Part shown: positions 1-7,131 of the stretch, one piece after another
Layout of the letters: every line of letters starts with the position of its first letter
Numbering within the stretch: the stretch's first letter is position 1
Assembly: GCA_964509475.1 (NCBI GenBank)
Contig: CAZDXJ010000052.1
Span: 1-17,076 of the forward strand
From: CAZDXJ01 sp964509475
GTDB taxonomy: Bacteria > Pseudomonadota > Gammaproteobacteria > Methylococcales > Methylomonadaceae
Direction: 5' to 3'
DNA: 17,076 nt
Notes under the pieces: model-generated
Told to the model about the DNA's origin: nothing
Seen by the model: only the letters and a program-made list of their open reading frames with translations
Database searches by the model: none
Translations under genes and position numbers: made by a program

Positions 1-52
1 CGCGACCCCCGGCGTGACAGGCCGGTATTCTAACCAACTGAACTACCGCTCC
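1..52 (-). tRNA. tRNA-Asp (anticodon GTC), partial at window edge
   Basis: Read on the minus strand, the 5' acceptor half starts GGAGCGG, followed by the D-arm TAGTTCAGTTGGTTAGAA and a perfect 5-bp anticodon stem CCGGC/GCCGG around the loop CTGTCAC. The anticodon GTC (plus-strand positions 16-18) decodes Asp. The variable region and start of the T-arm reach the window edge, so the T-loop, 3' acceptor strand and CCA are missing. It lies 6 bases downstream of tRNA-Val and is probably cotranscribed with it. Confidence 0.93.
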
Positions 53-58
53 AAAATC

Positions 59-134
59 TGGTGGGTGCTGAGGGGATCGAACCCCCGACCCTCGCCTTGT
101 AAGGGCGATGCTCTCCCAGCTGAGCTAAGCACCC
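59..134 (-). tRNA. tRNA-Val (anticodon TAC)
   Basis: A complete 76-base cloverleaf on the minus strand. The acceptor GGGTGCT pairs with AGCACCC, the D-arm holds AGCTCAGCTGGGAGAGC, the anticodon stem CGCCC... loop carries TAC (plus-strand positions 99-101), and the T-arm GGGGGTTCGATCCCC is perfect. The discriminator base is A and CCA is encoded in the DNA. It begins only 13 bases after the hupB stop codon with no visible terminator or promoter in between, so it probably sits on the hupB transcript and is released by RNase processing. Confidence 0.97.
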
Positions 135-147
135 GACTAAAGAGCTG

Positions 148-420
148 CTAGTTTACACTATCTTTAAGAGATTTACCAGCTTTAAATGAAGGAATTTTTG
201 CAGCTTTAATCGTAATCTCTTCTCCGGTTTGCGGATTACGTCCTTTCCGTTCCGCTCGCTCCTTTACTGAAAAAGTTCCAAAGCCAATCAAGGACACGCT
301 TTCTCCTTTGCTCAAGGCGTCGGTAATCACCTTTACAACGGCATCCAATGCCCGTCCGGCATCCGCCTTGGTTAATTCCGCTGAATCCGCTATAGCATCA
401 ATAAGTTCCGATTTATTCAT
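148..420 (-). CDS. hupB: DNA-binding protein HU-beta
   Basis: A 90-residue HU-family nucleoid protein, the usual length. HU dimers bend and compact DNA and assist replication, repair and transcription. The N-terminal helical dimerisation part (MNKSELIDAIADSA...) is followed by the conserved GFGTFSV turn near residues 46-52. The DNA-binding beta-arm contains RNPQTGEEI, with the intercalating proline at residue 63, and the C-terminus is IPSFKAGKSLKDSVN. The ATG at 420 is chosen because it matches the family N-terminus and follows a purine-rich GGGGGGAG ribosome binding site. A GTG seven codons upstream would place that site inside the gene. The position after lon fits hupB (HU-beta) rather than hupA or the IHF genes. 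A strong promoter lies about 100 bases upstream. Confidence 0.95.
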   Translation of the reverse strand: MNKSELIDAIADSAELTKADAGRALDAVVKVITDALSKGESVSLIGFGTFSVKERAERKGRNPQTGEEITIKAAKIPSFKAGKSLKDSVN

Positions 421-514
421 TATCTCCCCCCTAGGAAGCACTTGTAGTTAATTATCTCGGTAAAAGTCCATCACAGTCAATCTTATAACTCTACGCCAAT
501 CAGCGTATCTGTCA

Positions 515-544
515 TTTATAACAACTGCACTCTATGAGTGTCAA
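515..544 (-). promoter_or_regulatory. Sigma-70-like promoter of hupB
   Basis: On the minus strand a perfect -35 hexamer TTGACA (539-544) is separated by 18 bases from TATAAA (515-520), or by 17 from the overlapping TTATAA. It predicts a leader of roughly 90 bases before the hupB ATG. The leader contains a small TACGC/GCGTA hairpin just after the expected start site. The promoter lies outside the inverted-repeat element, whose nearer end is 36 bases upstream of the -35, so hupB expression could survive that insertion. Confidence 0.75.
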
Positions 545-580
545 GCGTAAAAAAACACCACTCTCATCGGTTTTTAAACT

Positions 581-908
581 CTATACTCCGCGCGCTCACG
601 GATGCGGAAAATGAACCGACCATCGGAGCCACTACCATTAAATGATTTGGGTGCCGGTGCGGCTTGTCGTACTATGCGGATAAATCCAGCTCTTCAATGA
701 AGGGCTGGATAAATCCGCACCTACATCCATAAATCCATTCAACAAAATGGCTTAACTTAATGGCAATGGGTAAGGGCAAGCCGTCTGCCAACAGCGCCCA
801 ATTGCCCGATCATTTTCCGCCTTCATAACCGTGCGGCGTGTAAAAACACTCTTGAACCTCAACAACAGCTATTTTCAAAATCCGCAACCGTGACCGCGTG
901 AAGTATAG
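581..908. mobile_element. MITE-like 328-bp element with 28-bp terminal inverted repeats
   Basis: The ends 581-608 and 881-908 are inverted repeats matching at 24 of 28 positions, both with outer end CTATACT when read inward. The interior has no convincing gene; the longest ATG frame I noticed there is 29 codons. It contains a strong nested hairpin. The right 55 bases recur in inverted orientation at the right edge of the window with a single mismatch, so this is a repeated unit and not a chance palindrome. It fills nearly the whole lon-hupB spacer, ending 6 bases after the lon stop codon. No clear target-site duplication is seen; TATA at both borders could be a duplicated palindromic target or part of the repeats. 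A non-autonomous element moved by a transposase in trans is inferred. Confidence 0.7.
675..719. repeat. Long hairpin inside the lon-hupB element
   Basis: A 45-base inverted repeat centred on position 697. TGCGGAT pairs with ATCCGCA, an AA/AA internal mismatch follows, ATCCAGC pairs with GCTGGAT, then one T-G wobble, then CTTC pairs with GAAG around a 3-base AAT loop. In RNA of either strand it would fold into a stable stem. No T-run follows on either strand, so it does not look like an intrinsic terminator. It resembles REP-type intergenic palindromes, but only one copy is visible here. Confidence 0.7.
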
Positions 909-914
909 TTTAGT

Positions 915-3332
915 TCAATGCGCAACCCGTGCATCGGTATTTGTCCCTTTTGCTGTTTTTTTATGCTTTTGATCCATTTTTTTTTGGAGTTTATCCAGCG
1001 GCGTGGGCATATATTGCAAAGCCACCTGCAAAACCTCATCAATCCAATGTACGGGTTTAATTGTTAAATCTTCCTTGATATTATCGGGTATTTCCACCAA
1101 ATCCTTCTCATTTTCGGCAGGAATTAGAACCGTGGAAATACCACCGCGCCGTGCCGCCAGCAGTTTTTCCTTCAACCCGCCAATGGGCAAGACTTCACCA
1201 CGCAATGTTATTTCCCCGGTCATTGCGACATCCGCACGCACCGGGATTTTCGTCAACGCTGAAACAATCGCGGTGCACATACCAATTCCGGCACTGGGCC
1301 CATCTTTTGGCGTCGCTCCCTCCGGAACATGGATATGAATATCCTGTTTCTGAAAAAATTCAGTATCGATACCCAGCACATCGGATCGGCTACGCACGAC
1401 CGTCACCGCCGCCTCGATGGATTCTTTCATGACCTCACCCAGCTTACCGGTAGCCGATTGTTTGCCCTTTCCCGGCATGACAGCAACTTCAATGGTCAGC
1501 AACTCTCCGCCAACCTCGGTCCAGGCCAAACCGGTTACCTGCCCGATTCTGTCCTGTTCTTCTGCCAGGCCATAGCGATAGCGTTTTACGCCCAGATATT
1601 GTTGTAAATTTTCAGACGTTACACAAACCTTTCCAGTAGCGGATTTTAACAACAAATCCTTGACCACCTTCCGGCAAATCTTTGAGATCTCACGCTCCAA
1701 CCCCCGAACACCCGCCTCGCGTGTATAAAAGCGAATGATATCCTTGATAACATCCCGGGAAATTTCAATTTCCCCTTCTTTTATACCGTTATTTTTGATT
1801 TGTTTAGGGATAAGATAATGTTCCGCGATATTGATCTTCTCATCTTCGGTATAACCGGCCAGCCGAATGACTTCCATGCGATCCAGCAAGGCTGGCGGGA
1901 TGTTCATGGTATTTGCGGTCGCTACGAACATGACATCCGATAAATCAAAATCCACTTCCAGATAATGATCGGCAAAAGTATGATTTTGTTCCGGGTCCAA
2001 TACTTCAAGCAACGCCGAGGCTGGATCACCTCGGAAATCGGCGGCCATTTTATCAATTTCATCCAGTAAAAACATCGGATTTTTGGTCTTGACCTTGGCC
2101 AGGTTTTGTAAAATCTTGCCTGGCATCGAACCGATATAGGTACGGCGATGACCGCGTATTTCCGCTTCATCACGTACGCCACCCAGAGCCATGCGAACAT
2201 ATTTGCGATTGGTGGCGCGGGCAATGGATTCGCCCAACGAAGTTTTTCCTACGCCCGGTGGTCCGACCAGACACAAGATAGGGCCTTTTAATTTTCTTAC
2301 CCGCTGCTGTACCGCCAGATATTCAAGAATGCGTTCCTTGACTTTTTCCAAGCCGTAATGATCGGCTTCCAGCACCTCTTCCGCCACGGCCAAATCATGT
2401 CTTACCTTGGTTTTCTTTTTCCAGGGCACACTGATCATCCAGTCAATATAATTTCGGACTACAGTCGCTTCCGCCGACATCGGCGACATCAATTTCAACT
2501 TGTTGAGTTCGGCTTCAGCTTTCGCTTTCGCTTCCCTGGGCATGCCGGAAGCATTGATTTTCTGCTCCAGTTCCTCAAGTTCATTCGGTACATCATCCAT
2601 TTCACCCAATTCCTTTTGAATCGCTTTCATTTGCTCGTTCAAGTAATATTCCCTTTGATTTTTTTCCATTTGCTGCTTGACTCTGGAACGAATTCTTTTC
2701 TCCATTTCCAAAATGTCGACTTCTCCTTCCATCAGCGACATTAATTTTTCCAACCGCACCACAATATCGCTGGTTTCCAGCAATAATTGTTTTTCTTCCA
2801 CCTTCAAACTCATATGCGCGGCAATGGTATCGGCCAGGCGTCCGGGATCATCAATGCCAGCCAGCGAATTCAACACCTCGGGGGGTATTTTGTTATTCAG
2901 CTTGACATATTGATCAAAGGAATTGGCAACCGTGCGCAACAAGACTTCCAGTTCCGCATCCGCCATATCCAATATATCCGGTATTTCGGAAACGATAGCC
3001 GAGAAAAATGCATCGGTTTGCAAATATTTTTGCACCTGACTGCGCTGTACACCTTCCACCAGAACCTTGACCGTGCCATCAGGCAGTTTCAGCAATTGCA
3101 AAATATTAGCCAAAGTACCGACCGGGTATAAATCGGTAAACCCCGGATCATCGATATCCGCCTCTTTTTGTGCAACCAGCAGAATCTGCTTGTTATCCTT
3201 CATCGCCACATCCAATGCGTCAATGGATTTATCCCTACCGACAAACAGCGGAATAACCATATGTGGATATACGACGACATCACGTAATGGCAAAACCGGA
3301 ACCAAAACATCTGGATTAACTCTATCTTTCAT
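915..3332 (-). CDS. lon: ATP-dependent protease Lon
   Basis: An 805-residue LonA-type protease; E. coli Lon has 784. It degrades misfolded and specific regulatory proteins in the cytoplasm. The N-terminal substrate-binding domain spans about residues 8-205 (VLPLRDVVVYPHMVIPLFVG), followed by a coiled-coil-rich linker. The AAA+ module has Walker A GPPGVGKT at 357-364, Walker B MFLLDEIDK at 420-428 and the RGHRRTYIG segment. The C-terminal protease domain carries catalytic Ser680 in PKDGPSAG and Lys723 in GGLKEKLLAA, so it should be active. The tail after about residue 775 is lysine-rich and poorly conserved. The ATG at 3332 follows AAGAGG at a 7-base spacing. It is downstream of clpX with a 239-base spacer that contains its own promoter candidate. 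The inverted-repeat element begins 6 bases after the stop. Confidence 0.98.
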   Translation of the reverse strand: MKDRVNPDVLVPVLPLRDVVVYPHMVIPLFVGRDKSIDALDVAMKDNKQILLVAQKEADIDDPGFTDLYPVGTLANILQLLKLPDGTVKVLVEGVQRSQVQKYLQTDAFFSAIVSEIPDILDMADAELEVLLRTVANSFDQYVKLNNKIPPEVLNSLAGIDDPGRLADTIAAHMSLKVEEKQLLLETSDIVVRLEKLMSLMEGEVDILEMEKRIRSRVKQQMEKNQREYYLNEQMKAIQKELGEMDDVPNELEELEQKINASGMPREAKAKAEAELNKLKLMSPMSAEATVVRNYIDWMISVPWKKKTKVRHDLAVAEEVLEADHYGLEKVKERILEYLAVQQRVRKLKGPILCLVGPPGVGKTSLGESIARATNRKYVRMALGGVRDEAEIRGHRRTYIGSMPGKILQNLAKVKTKNPMFLLDEIDKMAADFRGDPASALLEVLDPEQNHTFADHYLEVDFDLSDVMFVATANTMNIPPALLDRMEVIRLAGYTEDEKINIAEHYLIPKQIKNNGIKEGEIEISRDVIKDIIRFYTREAGVRGLEREISKICRKVVKDLLLKSATGKVCVTSENLQQYLGVKRYRYGLAEEQDRIGQVTGLAWTEVGGELLTIEVAVMPGKGKQSATGKLGEVMKESIEAAVTVVRSRSDVLGIDTEFFQKQDIHIHVPEGATPKDGPSAGIGMCTAIVSALTKIPVRADVAMTGEITLRGEVLPIGGLKEKLLAARRGGISTVLIPAENEKDLVEIPDNIKEDLTIKPVHWIDEVLQVALQYMPTPLDKLQKKMDQKHKKTAKGTNTDARVAH

Positions 3333-3362
3333 TAAATGCCTCTTAATCGGCTACAAACTGTA

Positions 3363-3379
3363 ATACTTAGTCTAAGTAT
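3363..3379. promoter_or_regulatory. Perfect 17-bp palindrome at the lon transcription start region
   Basis: ATACTTAG, one T, CTAAGTAT: 8-bp arms with no mismatch. It overlaps the -10 box of the candidate heat-shock promoter and the expected start site, so it could be an operator, or a hairpin at the very 5' end of the lon mRNA. A second, wider inverted repeat (CTTAATCGGC at 3342-3351 and GCCGATTAAG at 3416-3425) encloses both palindrome and promoter. The binding factor, if any, is unknown. Confidence 0.5.
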
Positions 3380-3403
3380 GAGGCCGGAAAAAAAAATTAC
3401 AAG
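3376..3403 (-). promoter_or_regulatory. Candidate heat-shock (sigma-32-like) promoter of lon
   Basis: On the minus strand CTTGTAA (3397-3403) differs by one base from the sigma-32 -35 consensus CTTGAAA. CCTCATAC (3376-3383) is close to the -10 consensus CCCCATNT, and the 13-base spacer is in the normal range. The spacer contains nine consecutive T. Transcription would begin near 3368, about 35 bases before the lon start codon. lon is a known sigma-32 target in E. coli, which supports the reading, but no expression data are available here. Confidence 0.55.
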
Positions 3404-3571
3404 CCCTGCATGCCTGCCGATTAAGGGCGGCCCCCAAGCCATACAGAAACAGGTTTTTCAATGTTGCAAGCGGATGCAATGAACACAAGAAAATTCAGCG
3501 TATCAAACCAGCCTGTCAAAAAGACAGATTCGGCATAAGCCGTGCTGCGCCTGAACTTTTAACGATATCCT

Positions 3572-4843
3572 TTAACTGTCGGAAGCTGCTAATTTTTTTT
3601 CATTCTGATAAACAAGATAAGGTTTGGCATCGCCTTGAATAACCGCCTCATCGATAATGACCTTGGCGATATTTTCACACGACGGCAGTTCATACATTGT
3701 ATCCAGCAATACATTTTCGACGATGGTACGCAATCCCCGCGCCCCGGTCTTGCGCTGCATGGACTTTCTGGCAATCGCTCTCAAGGCGTCTTCACGAAAT
3801 TCCAGTTCCGCGCCTTCCATCTCAAACAAACGCCGATACTGCTTGGTCAATGCGTTTTTGGGTTCGGTCAGAATCTGTATCAGGGCATCCTCATCCAGTT
3901 CCTCCAGGGTAGCCACAACCGGCAAGCGGCCGACAAATTCAGGGATCAAACCGTATTTGATCAAATCTTCCGCTTCAACTTCGGCAAACACCTCACCAAT
4001 ATTTTTATCTTCCTGCCTGGTTTTCACTTCTGCGGAAAAACCGATCCCGCCTTTTTCGGAACGATCCCGAATCACTTTGTCCAATCCGGCAAAGGCGCCG
4101 CCAACGATGAACAAAATATTCGCGGTATTGACCTGTAAGAATTCCTGCTGTGGGTGTTTGCGACCACCTTGCGGTGGCACTGAAGCAACCGTGCCTTCGA
4201 TGAGTTTTAACAAGGCTTGCTGTACCCCTTCACCCGAAACATCCCGGGTTATCGATGGATTATCCGACTTTCTGGAAATTTTGTCGATTTCATCGATATA
4301 GACAATGCCTGATTCGGCCTTGGCGACATCATAATCGCATTTTTGCAAAATCTTCTGAATGATATTTTCGACATCCTCGCCAACATAACCCGCCTCGGTC
4401 AGCGTCGTTGCATCGGCAATCGTAAAAGGTACATCCAGCAATTTCGCCAGGGTCTCGGCAAGCAAGGTTTTTCCGGAACCGGTCGGGCCAATCAATAAAA
4501 TATTGCTTTTGCCCAATTCCACATCGTCCTTTTTAGGTTTGTTGCGCAAGCGTTTATAATGATTGTAAACCGCTACAGCAAGAATTTTTTTGGCGCTTTC
4601 CTGACCGATAACATACTGATCCAAAACCTCTTTTATCTGCACGGGTTTTGGCAATTCAGCCTCGCCAGTAGTCGGTGACTCTTCCAGCTCATCCCGGATA
4701 ATATCGTTACAAAGTTCCACGCATTCATCGCAGACATAAACTGAAGGACCTGCAATCAGTTTTCTTACTTCGTGCTGACTCTTGCCGCAAAATGAGCAAT
4801 ACAACAATTTGTCGTCATCTCTGCTGTTTTTGTCATCACTCAT
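3572..4843 (-). CDS. clpX: ATP-dependent unfoldase ClpX
   Basis: A 423-residue ClpX, the usual size. This AAA+ hexamer unfolds tagged substrates and feeds them to ClpP. Positions below count from the ATG. An N-terminal zinc-binding domain has two CxxC pairs (C16, C19, C38, C41) that bind substrates and adaptors. Walker A GPTGSGKT is at 119-126. The pore loop GYVGED, Walker B VYIDEIDK, the RKH loop (GGRKHPQ) and the ClpP-docking IGF loop (GIGFSAE) are all present, so ClpP interaction should be intact. The ATG at 4843 has AGGAG 7 bases upstream; a TTG one codon earlier is too close to it. It lies 65 bases downstream of clpP on the same strand. Confidence 0.98.
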   Translation of the reverse strand: MSDDKNSRDDDKLLYCSFCGKSQHEVRKLIAGPSVYVCDECVELCNDIIRDELEESPTTGEAELPKPVQIKEVLDQYVIGQESAKKILAVAVYNHYKRLRNKPKKDDVELGKSNILLIGPTGSGKTLLAETLAKLLDVPFTIADATTLTEAGYVGEDVENIIQKILQKCDYDVAKAESGIVYIDEIDKISRKSDNPSITRDVSGEGVQQALLKLIEGTVASVPPQGGRKHPQQEFLQVNTANILFIVGGAFAGLDKVIRDRSEKGGIGFSAEVKTRQEDKNIGEVFAEVEAEDLIKYGLIPEFVGRLPVVATLEELDEDALIQILTEPKNALTKQYRRLFEMEGAELEFREDALRAIARKSMQRKTGARGLRTIVENVLLDTMYELPSCENIAKVIIDEAVIQGDAKPYLVYQNEKKLAASDS

Positions 4844-4908
4844 CAATAAACTCCTAAACTGAACGGGTTATTATTAAGAATATCGCTTAAAATCGAATTT
4901 ACCAACTG

Positions 4909-5553
4909 TTATTTTTCCTGATTTGCACTTCGGCTTGTCAAAACCTGATCGATCAAACCGTATTCAGCGGCATCGTCAGCACTTAAAAAATTATCCCGAT
5001 CGGTATCCTGCTGGATTTTTTCAAGCGATTGCCCGGTATGTTTGGCCAGAATTTTGTTTAACTTGTCCCGAATCGACAGAATTTCCCTGGCATGGATATC
5101 AATATCGGAAGCCTGTCCCTGAAAACCACCTAAGGGCTGATGAATCATCACCCGTGAATGCGGCAGACAGAAACGTTTGCCACTCGCACCGCCCGCCAGC
5201 AACAAGGCGCCCATACTCGCCGCCTGGCCAATACATAATGTACTGACATCGGGTTTAATGAACTGCATGGTATCGTAAATCGACATACCCGCAGTGACCG
5301 ACCCCCCTGGAGAATTAATATACAGATGAATATCTTTTTCCGGATTCTCCGACTCCAGAAACAATAATTGAGCAACGATCAGATTGGCCATATAATCTTC
5401 GACCTGCCCGACCAGAAAAATAACCCGTTCTTTCAACAACCGGGAATAAATATCAAACGAACGCTCACCTCGGGCCGTTTGCTCGATAACGATAGGCACC
5501 AGGCCACCTGCCGACTGAGGTTCCATACAATTATCCGGTACACTGCTGTTCAT
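4909..5553 (-). CDS. clpP: ATP-dependent Clp protease proteolytic subunit ClpP
   Basis: A 214-residue serine protease subunit that forms the tetradecameric barrel paired with ClpX. The catalytic triad can be placed at Ser113 (AASMGALLLAGG), His138 (VMIHQPLGG) and Asp187 (TDRDNFLSADDA). The first 16 or so residues form a short propeptide before the conserved GLVPIVIEQT. The residue before the expected processing point is Gly, whereas E. coli has Met-Ala. The ATG at 5553 is preferred because TAGGAA, overlapping the tig stop codon, lies about 8 bases upstream. A GTG seven codons earlier would overlap tig and lacks such a site. The 10-base gap to tig and the shared signal suggest cotranscription, possibly with translational coupling. 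Confidence 0.97.
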   Translation of the reverse strand: MNSSVPDNCMEPQSAGGLVPIVIEQTARGERSFDIYSRLLKERVIFLVGQVEDYMANLIVAQLLFLESENPEKDIHLYINSPGGSVTAGMSIYDTMQFIKPDVSTLCIGQAASMGALLLAGGASGKRFCLPHSRVMIHQPLGGFQGQASDIDIHAREILSIRDKLNKILAKHTGQSLEKIQQDTDRDNFLSADDAAEYGLIDQVLTSRSANQEK

Positions 5554-5563
5554 ATGTATGTTC

Positions 5564-6862
5564 CTATTGCGCACGCTTCATCAAAGTATCAAAATCCACA
5601 GACTCTTCATTAATCTTGACTTGTTCAAGCACCCAATCAACGGCCTGTTCTTCCAGCGCCAACTGCCTTATCCCCTGCAAGCGTTTTTCATCACCATAAT
5701 AATAATTAATCAAGGCTTCTGGTTGCTCATAACTTTGCGCAATTTCCTCAATCATCGAGCGCACCCGATCCTCATCGATTCGGATTTTATTGGCACTGAT
5801 AATTTCAGCCATAATCAAGGATAACGCAACCCGTTTTCTCGCTTGTTTCTCAAAAGTATCAGCCGGCAAGTCCAAATCCTGATTTTGCTTGGCCGCATTT
5901 TCCTTGAATGGCCGCATCAGGTTCTCGATCTCCTGATCGACCAGAACTTTTGGCAAAATCACCTCGATATCCTGATAAAGCTTATCCAAAACCGCTTTTT
6001 TGGTTTTGGCGCGAATCGCCTGTTTGAGTTCGCGCTGCATATTCGCTTTGATCTCATTGCGGAAGGCCTCCATATCACCATCTTCAATACCGTAATCACG
6101 CATGAATTCAGCATCGATCACTGGCAAAACCGAGGTTTCAACCTTGTTGACTTCAAGCTCGAAGACCGCATTTTTTCCGGCCAGCTCTTTGTTGCCATAT
6201 TGTTCTGGAAAAGTAATTTCAAACGTTTTATTATCACCGGCTCCAAGATCCAACAGATTATCCTCAAAACCCGGAATCATCTGCCCTGATCCAATAACGA
6301 TAGAATAATCTTCCACTTTCCCATCGGTAAAATTTTCGCCATCGGCTACCCCGGAAAAACAGATTGTCACCCGATCACCTGCACGCGCTGGTTGTTCGGA
6401 ATCTTTCCACGCTTTCTTTTGCTCGCGCAAGTTTTCAAGCATCTTATCAATATCCGCTTCTTCTATGGCAGCGGTTTCAGTGGTGACTTCTATCTGTTCC
6501 AGATTGTCCAGCGAAACATCTGGATAGACTTCGAATTCAGCAACATATTCAAAGCCATCACCCTCAGTAACCGATTCATTTTGAACAATGTTTGGCGGAG
6601 CGACTGGCTTTTGTTCCTGATCTTTCAAGGCATCAACATAACTGGACCGAATCAGCTCACCCAGCACTTCCGCCCGAACTTGAGCGCCATACATTTTTTT
6701 TATCACATGTTGAGGTGCCTTGCCTGGACGAAAACCTTTCAGATTGGCCTCCCGCGCCAGCTTTCTCAAGCGGTCGGCAACTTTTTCCTGAACCTGCTCT
6801 TCTGGCAGATGTACGGTCATTTTTCTGCTTAATTCGGATGTCTTTTCGACAGAAACTTGCAT
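5564..6862 (-). CDS. tig: Trigger factor (ribosome-associated chaperone and prolyl isomerase)
   Basis: A 432-residue trigger factor, identical in length to the E. coli protein. It binds ribosomal protein L23 at the exit tunnel and shields nascent chains. The ribosome-docking signature GFRPGKAP is at residues 43-50 of the N-terminal domain. The central FKBP-like peptidyl-prolyl isomerase domain spans about 150-245 (DRVTICFSGVADGE... FPEQYGNKELAGKNAVFELEV). The helical C-terminal cradle completes it. The ATG at 6862 is preceded by GAGG at a 7-base spacing and by AAGGAA directly adjacent. It heads the tig-clpP-clpX series. A weak upstream pair, TTGTTA and CATAAC 17 bases apart, may be its promoter, but I am not confident of that. 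Confidence 0.98.
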   Translation of the reverse strand: MQVSVEKTSELSRKMTVHLPEEQVQEKVADRLRKLAREANLKGFRPGKAPQHVIKKMYGAQVRAEVLGELIRSSYVDALKDQEQKPVAPPNIVQNESVTEGDGFEYVAEFEVYPDVSLDNLEQIEVTTETAAIEEADIDKMLENLREQKKAWKDSEQPARAGDRVTICFSGVADGENFTDGKVEDYSIVIGSGQMIPGFEDNLLDLGAGDNKTFEITFPEQYGNKELAGKNAVFELEVNKVETSVLPVIDAEFMRDYGIEDGDMEAFRNEIKANMQRELKQAIRAKTKKAVLDKLYQDIEVILPKVLVDQEIENLMRPFKENAAKQNQDLDLPADTFEKQARKRVALSLIMAEIISANKIRIDEDRVRSMIEEIAQSYEQPEALINYYYGDEKRLQGIRQLALEEQAVDWVLEQVKINEESVDFDTLMKRAQ

Positions 6863-6982
6863 TTCCTTACCTCAAATAAAATATAAAATTAGGGTTATGG
6901 GTTCTTTCGCTGTGAATAACAACAGACAATATGAAAACAACAATGGATTCGATTAAAAATGATGATAGGCGCACAAAGAGCG

Positions 6983-7067
6983 TGGTGCGAATGGAGAGAC
7001 TCGAACTCTCACGGGATTCCCCACTGGAACCTAAATCCAGCGCGTCTACCAGTTCCGCCACATTCGC
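6983..7067 (-). tRNA. tRNA-Leu (anticodon TAG)
   Basis: An 85-base type II tRNA on the minus strand. The acceptor GCGAATG pairs with CATTCGC. The D-arm is GGCGGAACTGGTAGACGC, and the anticodon stem CTGGA/TCCAG has anticodon TAG at plus-strand positions 7031-7033. A long variable arm (TGGGGAATCCCGT) marks Leu. The T-arm GAGAGTTCGAGTCTCTC is followed by discriminator A and an encoded CCA. It precedes tig on the same strand by about 120 bases, and its own strong promoter lies just upstream. Confidence 0.97.
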
Positions 7068-7085
7068 AATAAAAAAGAACTTTAT

Positions 7086-7113
7086 ATTATAACCCACATA
7101 GCATCAAAAGCAA
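7086..7113 (-). promoter_or_regulatory. Sigma-70-like promoter of tRNA-Leu
   Basis: On the minus strand TTGCTT (7108-7113) is separated by 16 bases from a perfect TATAAT (7086-7091). The -10 box ends 18 bases before the mature 5' end of tRNA-Leu. The stretch is just beyond the stop codon of the radical SAM gene, which points the same way, so the tRNA need not depend on readthrough. Confidence 0.7.
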
Positions 7114-7131
7114 CAGGGCTTACAAACGGAT

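Noticed and set aside
611..700. A 29-codon frame (MNRPSEPLPL...) inside the inverted-repeat element
   Set aside because: It has no ribosome binding site, its composition is not protein-like, and it runs into the hairpin arm. A chance frame is more likely.
3513..3542. Two small stems after clpX (CTGTC/GACAG and CGGC/GCCG) as a clpX terminator
   Set aside because: The stems are only 4-5 bp and neither is followed by a T-run in the direction of transcription.
3657..4301. A 214-codon frame on the plus strand
   Set aside because: It lies wholly antisense to clpX, whose motifs are all intact. It resembles no family I know and is a shadow of the conserved gene.
5554..5574. The upstream GTG start for clpP
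   Set aside because: It would overlap tig by 11 bases and lacks a ribosome binding site, while the ATG at 5553 has AGGA at good spacing.
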